Assembly: GCA_030998225.1 (NCBI GenBank)
Contig: JAPYXD010000170.1
Span: 62,001-126,000, forward strand
Reading direction: 5' to 3'
Source: Diplolepis rosae
Lineage: Eukaryota > Arthropoda > Insecta > Hymenoptera > Diplolepididae
Length of the DNA: 64,000 nucleotides
The notes below the pieces were generated by a model that made no database searches, had not been told where the DNA came from, and saw nothing but the letters and a program-made list of their open reading frames with translations. The position numbers and the translations under genes were made by a program. This document shows, piece by piece, positions 42,010 to 53,040 of the stretch; positions within the stretch are counted from its first letter, which is position 1; every line of letters starts with the position of its first letter.

Positions 42010-42990
42010 TAAAATGTGGTAGGTGTTTATACCATTTTAAAATGGAAAACTCCCTACAAAGACACAAACAAGAATTTTTAAACATAAATAAATGTAAAGT
42101 TATTATGCCCAAAGAAAAATATAATATTTAAAAAATTTTAAATTATAAACATAAAGAAAAAGTTCTTTTTCTTGTTTATGCCGATATTGAATGTCTATTA
42201 GAACCGATAATTAGCACACATACAAATTGAACTGCTTATCGAAAGCATGTCCCTACAAGTGTTGCATATTATTTGCAATTCTCTTAGTGAAATTCATATT
42301 TATCAAAGAGAAGATTGCATTCAGTGCTTTGTCAACCAGTTAAAAAGTATAGCTGAAAAAGGAGATTCTTATCTAAGGACTATTGTACCAATGGAATCCT
42401 GGACACAAAATAATACAAGAATTCGAAGATGCAAAGCACTGTTATATATGTGAAGAACCTTTCAATCCCCATGATATCAAGCATCATGATCATTGCCAAT
42501 TTACTGGTAAATATCATGGTCCAGGTCATCAAGGTTGTAATGTAAATTATAGAGACTCACGTGTAATTTCTATAAAATTTTATAATTTACCTGTTTACCA
42601 TCCATATTTTTTATCAAAGTTTTAGCAACCAGTTTCGAAAGGAAGCTTACATTATTGCCAGTAAATAAAGAAAAATATATATCTTTCACCAAAGATATTG
42701 ATTACACAAATGTAAAGTTTATCGTTGTTATAGACAAAAATAATGAAATCAATCAAAGTAGATATCGAAAAGGCTTCAATTGTTTCATAAATTTAAGAAA
42801 TTAATAAAAACGAAAATGCTCTGGAGTTAATAAAATTAGGTAAAGAAACAGGTTTCTTTTTGTTTCGAACAGGCGTTAAATGAAACTTTCAAACCCATCG
42901 TAACCTCGCTTGATAAAATTGATAGTGGGTTCGAGAATATAAAAAAAGTTGATCCTTTCAAAGAAGAAGTAAAATATTTAGATTAAATGT
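42010..42990 (+). pseudogene. Family B DNA polymerase fragment (Polinton/Maverick-type), decayed
   Basis: Pieces in shifting frames resemble the N-terminal and exonuclease part of protein-primed family B polymerases of Polinton/Maverick elements. A Cys/His finger-like start (CGRCLYHFK) is followed by LFLVYADIECLLEP (exonuclease Asp-x-Glu block). CYICEEPFN and HHDHCQFTGKYHGPGHQGCN form a Cys/His block, and NVNYRDSR follows. NKEKYISFTKDI comes near 42665. Several stops and frameshifts interrupt it, and the polymerase active site is not present. No Polinton capsid, integrase or ATPase partner is seen nearby, so it is an isolated remnant. Confidence 0.65.
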
Positions 42991-43104
42991 TTTCGAATTT
43001 TCGAATTTTCAAATTTAACTGAAGTCACTGAGTTTTGCGCTCTTTTTACATCCAAGGTCTACTCCGATAGCCGCAATTTATGCAAAATTTATTTTTGTGA
43101 CTCC

Positions 43105-43240
43105 GGCGCATTTACTCGTTTTTGCGCGACAGTTGAGAGTAGCGTGATGTTCTGTATTACAATACAGAGGAGCATAATTAAAAAATTAAACTACGTATGC
43201 GCCTATTACGATACAGCGAAAAATAATGTCCACGCACGAA
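43105..43240 (+). repeat. Dispersed repeat shared with 31505-31640
   Basis: Similar order of motifs ('ccggcgca.ttactcgttttt', 'acagaggagcata', 'tatgcgcct') to the copy inside the Tc1-like element. No coding potential. Confidence 0.55.
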
Positions 43241-43657
43241 AATCGTCATAAAATTTTTTTTTCGGTCATCCACAAAAACAAAAATTAAAATACCGTTTTA
43301 TAGGATTTGTCATGGCGAATTTTTTTATCTCAATACAATTTCTACGCAGCCTTAATAGTTTTTTAGATAAAAATTAAAAACACTCAATGTTTCGTCATAA
43401 AAAATGATCGAAAATCAGTGTTTTTCAAAACATAAATTGCTATTACTCGGTCAATTTTGAACGAAATCGTATGTTTTTTTTTATCATTAGACTTGGAATA
43501 CTTTATAGTGTGAAATCCCACTGCAAAGAATATCACCGAAATGTTAATAGAACAAAACGCGTCGAAACTAGTGCATTATAAACTTCATAACACGAAATGG
43601 CTAGGTTGTTTAAGCATAGCCGGGTCCTTATGTCAATAATTATTTATTGAAAATCCT

Positions 43658-44241
43658 AATTATGGGAGTTAACTACAAATAAGATTAATAAGATAAACAT
43701 AGTAACAATTGAAAGTTGACGACTAGACAAGCGAAAAATTGTAGACTTGTCAACTCGCAGGTGGGTCTAAACATGGGTTGTATAAACATTTATACAGATT
43801 TTTTGGCCTTCAACTTCACCGGCTGTTTATTAAAATAATAAATATTTGAATCGAAAGCTTACGATCTGCGCTTCGAGAAAATACAGGGTTGTTTGCGTAA
43901 TTCCGGGTCCAAAGTGAGACAACCCTACGCGAAAACTTTTCATTTTGCGCGCGCGATAGAAAGGAATGGGGCACCACTGCAACTACAAGTTGAGATTCGA
44001 AAACCGGTATTAATGTGACTTGTTATTCCCCCCTTGTACTCAAATCTGTACTGAAATCCACTGTTTGAAATAGTGATATGGACTTTTTGAATTAGTGAAA
44101 CCCACTATTCTAATTAGTAAAATCCACTATTTCAAATAGTCTATTTTGCTATTTTTAGAATGACCTATTTTCTTTCAATTCCAATAATGAAATATCACTA
44201 TAAAATAGTGAAATTCATTATTTAAAAGTAGTACTTGCGAG
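43658..44241 (+). repeat. Left terminal inverted repeat of the 6.95-kb element
   Basis: The outer part includes 'gttgacgactagacaagcga' and a block 'agggttgtttgcgtaattcc' through 'gtgagacaaccct', whose ends are themselves inverted. The inner part is a series of ctattt/aaatag palindromes. The complement is at 49942-50608. Confidence 0.88.
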
Positions 44242-44467
44242 TATACTGTTTGACTAGATTTTTTTGAAATTTGGTAATAACGTTCCTTTAATGTCGAAAT
44301 CCCGGGAGCATTATTTTAGAATTTTTGATTGTCCCATTTTTGAGTAATCAATCGTCAAAGTTGCGAATTGGCATAGACAATTACTAAACAGAAAAAAGAG
44401 AGGCACGATGCATCGGTTTTTCTAACCTGCATCACATAGAAATATGACGGCATGAAAACATTCTACC

Positions 44468-44707
44468 ATGAATAAAAAGTGTTTTTTATGCGGAAAGTCG
44501 GATCATGTTTTATCATTTAGCGAGGATCTATACAAAACGTGCTTGCGAGCGCTTAAATTTCGAAAACATAAACGCTATAAGTATGATGAAATAACGTTGG
44601 ACAAAAGTAATATTGAAAATATTGGATTTCACTCCTCGTGCTACAAGAAAGTGACTGTTTTTTCTGCAAAGCAGAAAGAGCAATTGATTACCTTATTTTC
44701 TGAAAAT
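44468..44707 (+). pseudogene. Element gene, exon 1: N-terminal Cys/His domain
   Basis: ATG at 44468, 80 codons, donor GTAAGT at 44708. It encodes KKCFLCGKSDHVLSFSED, a basic middle LRALKFRKHKRYKYDEI, and GFHSSCYKKVTVFSAKQ. A C-x2-C at the start and an H-x2-C pair near the end make a plausible single zinc-binding module. From memory, a domain of this form opens many large uncharacterised proteins in arthropod and cnidarian genomes. This exon itself is intact. Confidence 0.65.
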
Positions 44708-44900
44708 GTAAGTATGAAAAATATCCAAATAATGTTTGTAATATTTATATTGATTTTCCATTGCCTTTATTATAGAAAAAAGGTTTCTTTTAGTTTTCTG
44801 TCCTTTTTTTGTATTTTTTTTTCTCGTACGTTCAAACGGGAACGGCGCAAATTTATGATCTAATTTAGGTACCTAAACATAATTATTAACTTTTTTCCAG

Positions 44901-44990
44901 GATCAAAATGATATCGATGGACAGACTCCAAAATCCTCGACATGTAATCCAGAAAACCCTTTAATAATCACTCAGTCACAATCAGAACTA
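44901..44990 (+). pseudogene. Element gene, exon 2
   Basis: Thirty codons between TTTTTTCCAG and GTAAGA, phase 0 on both sides like exon 1. It encodes a polar linker (GQTPKSSTCNPENPLIITQS) with no known domain. The call depends on splice signals and frame alone. Confidence 0.55.
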
Positions 44991-45628
44991 GTAAGAAATT
45001 AGGTTATCAAGAAAAATTGAATAGATTTGTATATATTGTTTTTCATTTTCATGCAAGAGATGAAATTGAACTTCGTTAGTAATTAGCAGCATATAACAGT
45101 TTCATTAAAGATCTTAATAATCATATATCACTTTCAATAAGAATATCCAAATCTTGCCAATTACTTTATGTGTTTAATTGTTAAGAAGATCAATAATTAT
45201 TATAAAAAAGATAAAAGTTTCTCCCTTTCACTTTTCTCTTACACTTTCTCCCCTTAAACCTCTCTCCTACTTGAACAATATTTACAATATACGATCATGC
45301 GATTAAATAATCGAATGAGATGGAAAAAAAAATGATGAAATAATGTTTAATAGAAAAACAATGTCTCAAAAGGCATGAAATCATTTCGAGTAAATTTCAA
45401 TTTGTTATTACAAATTGAGAAAATGGATTTATTAATGTATATACATAAAAAAAATTTATATCGTATACAAATTAACCTTCTGCAGACAATGAAAAAATCA
45501 AAAAAGTTGGTTGCAAGTCATTCGCGGTCATCTGTAAAAAAATATGCTTCATTTATACAATATCGTATCTAATTTGTTCAGATGTTTTCATTACTGCATT
45601 CGATGTTTGAGTACATATGGTACATAAC

Positions 45629-46518
45629 ACAGGTCTGCAAGGTTTTGTTGAAAAGCTATGGATCGTTTCCGGAGTAATTTTTGACGTAGAATCCGAATCC
45701 GGAATCAGAATCAGCCTATCATGTCAGGATTTTGAGATATTTGAGGTTATGTGCTCGAAAAATGGGGTTTTTCGCTACTTTTGAGCTTATGTACAGGGCG
45801 CAAGAAATTTTTTTAGTTTTGTTCTCAAATGTCATCATTCAGCACTACCCTTTCCCTTCAAAATGAGCTATAAACAGTCACGAGCGATTTTTTTCACAAA
45901 GATACGGCCATATCAAGTTTTGCCATTTATCCGAACAACGTTAAGAATATTCACATTGACTCTTTGGTGCATACCATTCTGCATTCGAAATTTTATCTTG
46001 AAAATTTGTGCTTGCGGGTTTTGATGGTCTGTGAATAAGAATTTACAGTCAGAAAATTGACATTTCCATTTCTAAGCTGGCGGATTCAAAATGGCGAATC
46101 GAAATTCACGAAATTAAACGATTTCGCTCTCTAATGTCAATTTTCTGACTGTAAATTCTTATTCACAGACCATCAAAACCCGCAAGCACAAGTTTTTAAG
46201 ATAAATTTTCGAATGCAGAATGGTATGCACCAAAGAGTCAATGTGAATACTCATAAGGTTGTTCGGATAAATTTCAAAACATGATATGGCCGTATCTTTG
46301 TGAAAAAAATCGCTCGTGACTGTTTATAGCTCATTTTGAAGGGAAACCTCAAAAGTAGCGAAAAACCCCATTATTCGAGCACATAACCTCAAATATCTCA
46401 AAATCCTGACGTGATAGGCTGATTCTGATTCCCGATTCAGATTCTACGTCAAAAATTACCCCGGAAATGATCTTTCGTTTTCCAGCAACAAATACAAACC
46501 CATTATTTGCAGACCTGT
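45629..46518. mobile_element. 890-bp foldback element in the element's intron
   Basis: The inverted ends are ACAGGTCTGCAA at 45629 and its complement ending at 46518. The arms run about 400 bp to a centre near 46060-46130, so the transcript would fold into one long hairpin. The left arm has about 75 extra bases near 45790-45865. There is no coding region. Confidence 0.88.
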
Positions 46519-46624
46519 ATAATTAATTGTAGCAAGTATATAATATTATGAGCTTCATTGTTTTCATGATAAATTAATTTGTGGAAAATAAGGTTATTTT
46601 ATCATCTGCTCCCTAATATGCCCG

Positions 46625-46870
46625 TCCATAATGTATTCGTCGAAACTACATCGAATCGACTCGGCTATCTTCTGGGAAGAAGCATCGTATCATCGACGTC
46701 GAAAAGACCTTGAATCGATGTCGAATTGATAATTTGTAAAACTGTAAATAAAAAATCGACGCCGATGCAACATTGAATCATTGTTATTTTTGCGACGTCT
46801 TATCGATGCTTTTTTCTAGAAGATAGCCAAGTCGATTCGGTTTCGATTTCCTCTCGAATCGGCATATATT
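46625..46870. mobile_element. Short TIR element (MITE)
   Basis: The arms 'atcgaatcgactcggctatc' and its near-complement 'gatagccaagtcgattcgg' at 46649-46840 continue inwards with paired 'gcatcg' and 'cgacgtc' motifs. The composition is rich in tcga. No coding region is present. Confidence 0.7.
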
Positions 46871-47381
46871 CGAGGCTCGCACTTGTTCTGTACGGGTGGT
46901 TTTTTGAAAAGACAATATTTTATACGAACAACAATGAAGCTTGTAATCCTCTAGCAATTTAACTTACAAATATGACAATGAGTGAAATTAACGTATGCAC
47001 ATATAATATTTCATATCTAAAACATGTCGTATTTTTTTTTTCCCCCACTCTACTTTTTTATTGAATTCTCTACATGCGCACTGAAAGTTACCGTAATGAA
47101 GCTTAAGAAACTTTACCATGTTAATCAAAGTTTCAAAAGTGCAAAAATGATCCTTCAGGTGATTGTGTAAAACTTTAGCTATGTTTGGGACACTTCTTTA
47201 TTTCACTATTTTTTAGCGAAAAACAGGGGCGTATTATGAAAAACGGTACCACATGACCAAATAAGGTACAATACACATGTAAAGGTGACGAAATTGAATA
47301 ATGCTTGGAAAGTTTTATTTCATTTTATATCATTTTATTTGTATTCCTTTTTTCCTATTCCTATTTCCTATTTGTTTCCAG

Positions 47382-49965
47382 ACCGCGCACTCTTTCGCTG
47401 AAGGAAACCCGAGTATTTCAGAACATGAAGAACCATTATTGTTATCAGTGATGGGAGAATCGTCAAAAAGTCATGAAGGACATGGTAACACTTCCTGAGA
47501 TTTGTCGGATTCTAGAGAAGAAAGGAGAACCTGCATTCAATGCTGCTGTGAAACCAAGAAAGTGAATGGAAGAAAAGTACCTTTAACGAAGACCAGCAAT
47601 GTCAACACGATCAAACTGCTTCAGTTCATTTCAAATGAAAAAAAATGTGTCTGGAAGTCGCGTTATTGTAAATTATTATTCTGAGAACCGCAAGTTTCAT
47701 CAAGAAGCGTTTGCAAGTCTTTCGGAAATTATCTGTAACGACATCGTAAAAGGTGGAAAAGTTGTTTTCTTAAACGACTTACTAAGTAAATACATTGCTC
47801 TTTTGTTGGAATTTGTCGGAAACGATGTCAATTCTGAAGATATTATGAAATATCGCTGTGAAAAATTGGAACAGAAAATCATGAGCATTTTTGGGGAGGA
47901 AATAACAATCGAAATGTCAAATGGTCCACGTAACAAAAAGATAGTTTACAAGCGCGACCTAGACATTAGCAAGCTGGCTTGCGAGACCTTTATTTCGGAA
48001 AAGAAAGAGAAGCACAAAATCCAAGATGTTGCTTATGAATTAAGAAATTCGGTCAAGTCTATCTCTTGTAGAAAACTGCCTGACAAAGTAACCGTTGACG
48101 ACGTCATTTCGGGCGAATGTGACATTCCCGATAAACTTTTATAGTTTATGCGTGACTTTATTCAAGGTCCTGACATCCGACGCAAAAATTCTGACGATGA
48201 TGACGCGAAAATTAAATCTCTATGCAGCGATACTGTGTATATCATTTCGAAGGGTCGCGTGAAGCCAGCTAAAAATTTAAAGCTGGGGTTAGCAGTAAAG
48301 TCACTGACAGGTTCGCGAAAGGTTCTGACAATTTTGAATAGGTATGGTCATAGCATTGGCTACAATTTAGCAGAGGAAATCGAAACTGAATTGACGTATG
48401 CAGCCTATTATGAGGACACGAAAGTACGACCGGGAATTGATGCAGATGATGGGCTGAGTACTCATTTAGCTTTTGTCAATTTCGATCGTTTCGTGAGTAC
48501 TCAAGATGGTAAAGATACCTTACACGATATGTTTGGAATAATTTACCAATTTTCTGCTCTCAAAACCGACGCTCCTATCGCACTTTAAGCAACTGAATCT
48601 GCCCCTTTAATTCATTCCGAAACCCGAGTACCTAGAAAACGACGAAAGTTCAATGAGTTGCCCTGTGATATTGCGCCTTATTATCGGAAAACGCCGAAAG
48701 CAGTGTCACTTATTTCTCTGGATGAAATTCTCTCTTTCATAGCCAAGTGTAATCCAGCAAATGAGAATGCATCCACACAGGACATGCTTCAGGCCATGAA
48801 ATATTCTCAGTGTGATGAAACGCCAATGTGGTTAGGTCATAACTGTCGCAGTTTTGTTGATAGCAGCGAATGAACGACATTCATCAAATTACTCCGACAC
48901 TCAGAAAAATTCTTGAGGATTACAAGTTTTTTCTTAAGCTTACTTTGACTGTCTTTCACGGAATAACATGCCAGTTTTACATGCAGTATGTGGAATTCGT
49001 CAATACTTTTCACCGATTTTCGAGAAGCATTCGAACAAGTAATTTTCGACTGTACGTACATTCCATTTTCACTATGGCTGATTTATTCTTTGCTTTGAAT
49101 CAACCCAATTATGCAAGATGGTCAATTCTGTATCTCTGTAATTTACTAAAGTTGTAATTGGAAAATTCGCCACTTGTGCAAGAATTCGATTGAGGTGCAT
49201 TTGGTGTCAAACGAACGCAAAATAGTTTTGCTCGTGCACCCGTTAACTTGACTTTAAAACAGACGATCAATGCCGACGCAGCTAATTCTTTAACAGGGCT
49301 AAGTCATTTCACGAACTCTGTTTCCGCTAGACAACGTTGGGCTTTGAGTCATAGTTTGAGAACAAAAATAACCGCGTCTGTTATGGAAGAAGAGGTTGGT
49401 ATCTCCCGAAAAGACGACATTTCCCACTCATTGCAGAAAAGTCGCATTCAGAAAGGTAGAGAATCATTTAAAAGACTTGTTGTGACTATTAAAGAAAATT
49501 TGAATTGAAGAAATTGAATTGTTTAATGTGTCTACGGGAAAAGCTGCTTCTGTGGATGTGACTGATTTTCTTCTGTATGTGAAATCAATGGGGTACAAGC
49601 AAAATGTTTGTTTCATAGATGCATGCGTCTCAGATCCGAAAAGATTTTCAGAACCACTGAAAAGAAACAAAATGCTAAATTTTGCATCAGAATGCTTGAA
49701 GAAAAAGGTGAAAAGCAATGAAGGCTTTAAGAATGTACTCTTGAAAATAAAGCGAGATGTTTTTGGAAGGCTTCTAGCAATTTCGTTGAAGAAGCAAATT
49801 AATTTGGAGTATTGCTTATCTTTCGCATTAGCACCCGCACCTCCGTCGCTTTTCCAATTTTCGGGAGAAATGTTCACAACCAAAAAAGCACAGTTAGCAA
49901 ACATTTACGATCAAATGTTAAGCCTTCTACTCCCAATCGCCCTGGCAAGTACTACTTTTAAATAA
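47382..49965 (+). pseudogene. Element gene, main coding block of an uncharacterised family, broken
   Basis: Begins after TTTGTTTCCAG at 47381. Order: acidic linker, TGA at 47496, a Cys cluster RRTCIQCCCETKKVNGRK, then a +1 shift at the A8 run near 47639. The long frame 47599-48588 (one TAG at 48142) follows with VFLNDLLSKYIALLLEFVG, IYQFSALKTDAPIAL and LPCDIAPYYRKTPKAVSL. After a shift near 48870 it reads SIFTMADLFFALNQPNYARW. Then NLTLKQTINADAANSLTG, SVSARQRWALSHSLRTKI, VSTGKAASVDVTDFLL and FTTKKAQLANIYDQM. Over 700 codons of family-like sequence remain, with at least four stops and three frameshifts. It ends at the right arm, shorter than homologues I remember, so the C-terminal part is probably lost. 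No catalytic motif was recognised. Confidence 0.65.
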
Positions 49966-50608
49966 TGAATTTCACTATTTTATAGTGAAATTTCATTATT
50001 GGAATTGAAAGAAAATAGGTCATTCTAAAAATAGCAAAATAGACTATTTGAAATAGTGGATTTTACTAATTAGAATAGTGGGTTTCACTAATTCAAAAAG
50101 TCCATTTCACTATTTCTAACAGTGGATTTCAGTAATTCAAATAGTGATAAAACTAATTCTACTATTTCAATAGTGAAATAATTTTGACTAATTCAAATGG
50201 TGAAATTTTCACTATTACAGATTTGAGTACAAAGGGGGAATAGCAAGTCACATAAATACCGGTTTTCGAATCTCAACTTGCAGTTGCAGTGGTGCCCCAT
50301 TCCTTTCTATTGCGCGCGCAAAATGAAAAGTTTTCGCGTAGGGTTGTCTCACTTTGGACCCGGAATTACGCAAACAACCCTGTATTTTCTCGAAGCGCAG
50401 ATCGTAAGCTTTCGATTCAAATATTTATTATTCTAATAAACAGCCGGTGAAGTTGAAGGCCAAAAAATCTGTATAAATGTTTATACAACCCATGTTTAGA
50501 CCCACCTGCGAGTTGACAAGTCTAAAATTTTTCGCTTGTCTAGTCGTCAACTTTCAATTGTTACTATGTTTATCTTATTAATCTTATTTGTAGTTAACTC
50601 CCATAATT
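49942..50608 (-). repeat. Right terminal inverted repeat of the 6.95-kb element
   Basis: Complement of 43658-44241. It has about 90 extra bases of 'aatagtga.a.aatt'-type sequence near 50130-50220 that the left arm lacks. It ends TTGTAGTTAACTCCCATAATT. Confidence 0.88.
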
Positions 50609-51327
50609 TTTTGTGGTTGTCCCGGTAGAAAGTCTGTGATAAATTTTCGATTTCAGAAAACTTCCAGCGACAAAGTTGTTTCTTACCTTCCAGCATCGAA
50701 AGCTCTCGAGTGTCGGTAAAAGTCGGTATCAGGAATTTCGAGACGTAACTCTCCTTGTATATCTACTACCATCGAGGCCACTGTGTATAACTTGGCATGT
50801 ACTTCCGACGAAATAATGCTTAACTTTTGTGAAGTCTATGCACAAGACTTTGGTTTTGTTATGGATATTTTTCGTTTTCGTGTTTCTAACTGCTAACAAT
50901 ATATAATATGTATGTTCCGAATGACTTGAATTTCGGTGCTCGGGTGTTTCGGGTCCGTTCATTACGATTCTCAAATCATAATTTGATAATTCAAATGATG
51001 GATCAAATATGACGGAGTCGAAATGTCGACTTCTAATTCGGTACTTAGAGGTCATCGGAGTCAATGATTACAAATACCGAGTTGAAATTTCCAACTTATC
51101 CCATTTTTTGATTTCACTCTATTTTATTTTTATTAAATTTATAGTATACGGTCAGTATTGTCCACCACTCGACCAAATAAATGTTCGTATTAGAAGTCTT
51201 CTTGAATTCGAATTTGTTCATGATACTCTGTTTTTGTATACTGTTTTTGATACTGTCATTGTGCGTCTTTTTCAGTATATGTCATTCATTTGAAGCGTAA
51301 ACAACAATAACTTTTTTTCACTCAAAT
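50609..51327 (+). other. Intron 5 segment, no gene
   Basis: Moderately AT-rich. Neither the minus-strand frame at 50729-51064 nor the plus-strand frame at 51009-51293 shows a domain. A weak similarity to 10345-10365 ('agcgacaaagttgtttctta') was noted. Confidence 0.45.
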
Positions 51328-51434
51328 ATGTCGAACTTTGTGCCTGAAAAATTGTTTTTGTGGGGAGTTCTTCTTCATTACTTTAATATGAAGAAAACTG
51401 CTGCCGAAAGTCATCGTATTTTGGTGAAAGTTTA
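51328..51434 (+). pseudogene. N-terminal fragment of a mariner transposase
   Basis: ATG at 51328 opens MSNFVPEKLFLWGVLLHYFN and continues MKKTAAESHRILVKVY, the conserved mariner N-terminal helix-turn-helix start. It is cut at 51434 by another mariner end inserted at TA. No terminal repeat was found upstream. Confidence 0.75.
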
Positions 51435-51601
51435 CCAGGGGTGTTAGTTGAAATTTGTCGGTTTTACTCATAGATGTTGCTAGAGATATGTATACATTTC
51501 TATGATTTGACATCTATGTCATATTTTTCTATGGACAATAACCTTCAAAAATATACAATTACATTCTACCAAAATAATAGCATCATAGTTGTTTACCTCA
51601 G
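51435..51601 (+). mobile_element. 5' end of a second Mos1-like mariner copy, truncated
   Basis: Begins CCAGGGGTGTTAGTTGAA after TA and matches 6237-6403 almost base for base through 'ttgtttacctcag'. It stops just before the transposase ATG. It lies inside the mariner fragment at 51328, so it arrived later. Confidence 0.88.
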
Positions 51602-52190
51602 AGTCAAATTTTCTCAAGTGGGCCACCAAAAACGGACCTATCGATTTTGAAGATCTTTTTCGCTTTTTCCAATAGCTTGAAACATTATAAGTGCTACCAC
51701 AAAATGTTTTGATGAAATTCGCTTTTTTCTAGTAGTTGTTTATAAACAAATTTTAGGCTAAGTTTTCGTAAAACGGCTATATTTCAGTTTACTAACAATG
51801 CGATTAGAGTGAAATATAAAACAAACATATAAAAATCTTTGAACAACCATTGACGAGTAAATTTATATTCATATTTTTTTTTTTATAAAAAATTCAAATT
51901 TTTATAAACAAATCCAAATTTTTTGAACTTCTCATATAGTTAGGGAAAAAAATCAAAATGCCTTAGATGCGGCAAACATTCAGCTTTAATTAAAAAAAAA
52001 AACATTTTAGTACAATTCACAAACGAAAGAGTCGTCAATTTTTTTATGCAAGCATGCACGCGCTCGTGTGCTACCGAGTCATCTCGTCGGCGCCAGCAAT
52101 AACCGTTTTTCATTGGCTATTAAGTATCAGTATGTACAATTTTTGAATAACTGTCTAGAAAAAACGTTGCACAGTAGATAACACAGGAAA
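51602..52190 (+). other. Intron 5 segment, no gene
   Basis: AT-rich apart from 52045-52110, which is locally GC-richer. No repeat or domain is recognised. Confidence 0.4.
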
Positions 52191-52800
52191 GTGGTCATAT
52201 TCAAGATGCAATTCAATCACAGCATTGGTCGAAAGATCAATCGACCCTACACGTTTATGTCGTTTATTTTAAAGAAAATTGGTGTCCAGAAACATTTGAA
52301 TTTTCTTGTTTTTTCTGAGTATGTGAATCACGATTCAACAGGGGTTCACCTTTACAACAGCAAAATGATTTCTTTCTTGAAAAATAAATTTGAATAAAAA
52401 AATATTAAAAAATTTTACTATTTTTCTAATGGAGCAGGCTCTCAATATTAAAACAGATTTAATTTTGTGGAATTGTTAAATCATAAAAAAGATTTTTGTA
52501 TAGAAGCCGAATGGCATTTCTTTGCAACATCACATGGAAAAGGGGCGTGTGATGGAATTGGAGGGTGCGTCAAAAGAAATGTTTACCGTGCGAGTTTACA
52601 AAACAGAAATTCGAAAAAAATAACAAATACTACAGAATTGTACAAGTGGGCAACTGAATTTTTCAATAAAGTTTATTTTGATTTCTGCACAGTTGAAGAA
52701 TTCGAAAATCACAAAAAAAAAATTGGAATCACGATTTGCAACAGCAAAAACCGTAAAAAATACACGGGCCTATCATTTTTACAAATCAATTGATAATAAA
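52191..52800 (+). pseudogene. Fragment of an uncharacterised transposase-like family
   Basis: The frame 52191-52397 gives HLNFLVFSEYVNHDSTGVHL. After stops, SNGAGSQY is followed by 52467-52793 with DFCIEAEWHFFATSHGKG and ACDGIGGCVKR. It continues ASLQNRNSKKITN and LYKWATEFFNKVYFDFC. The same family is present at 62600-63345 (minus) and 63740-63960 (plus). The order of conserved acidic and His residues (F.DG.G.Q.KN, then W.FFATSHGK..CDG.GG..KR) looks like an RNase H-fold DDE core, but I cannot place it in a named superfamily. Confidence 0.6.
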
Positions 52801-53040
52801 AAAATTTAATGCAAAGTATTTTCTGCAGCTAACAGCGACGTTGTACAACAAATACTTGAATAAATATGGAAGCGTTTTTTTTATGCGTCATTTCTTACTA
52901 TTTGATTGACATAAAACCTTAACAAAAAATTTGTTCAATTCTTCTTGACGCATTCAACAACGACATTGTGAGCATTATATTGTATAATCATGCAAATGAA
53001 CAAAAGAAAATACTGAGGTTCCCAAGGTAGGAAAGTTAGA
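52801..53040 (+). other. Short spacer before LINE-B
   Basis: AT-rich, nothing recognised. Confidence 0.4.

Larger units (their letters stand above)
43658..50608 (+). mobile_element. 6.95-kb element with long terminal inverted repeats and an uncharacterised multi-exon gene
   Basis: The left arm 43658-44241 and right arm about 49942-50608 are inverted copies over roughly 0.6 kb, starting AATTATGGGAGTTAACTAC. They are similar throughout, and the right arm has about 90 extra bases. Inside lies one decayed + strand gene (44468-49965) with an intron that itself holds two smaller inverted-repeat elements. The arms contain many short palindromes of the 'cactatttcaaatagtg' kind near their inner ends. 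No integrase, DDE or polymerase motif was recognised. The target duplication is not clear. I infer a DNA transposon, but the superfamily is unknown to me. Confidence 0.75.

Noticed and set aside
43609..43640. The phrase 'ggttgtttaagcatagccgg' as an extra arm of the long-TIR element
   Set aside because: It resembles 'ggttgtttgcgtaattccgg' inside the arm, but lies outside the matched ends and has no partner at the right flank. It may be coincidence or an older copy.
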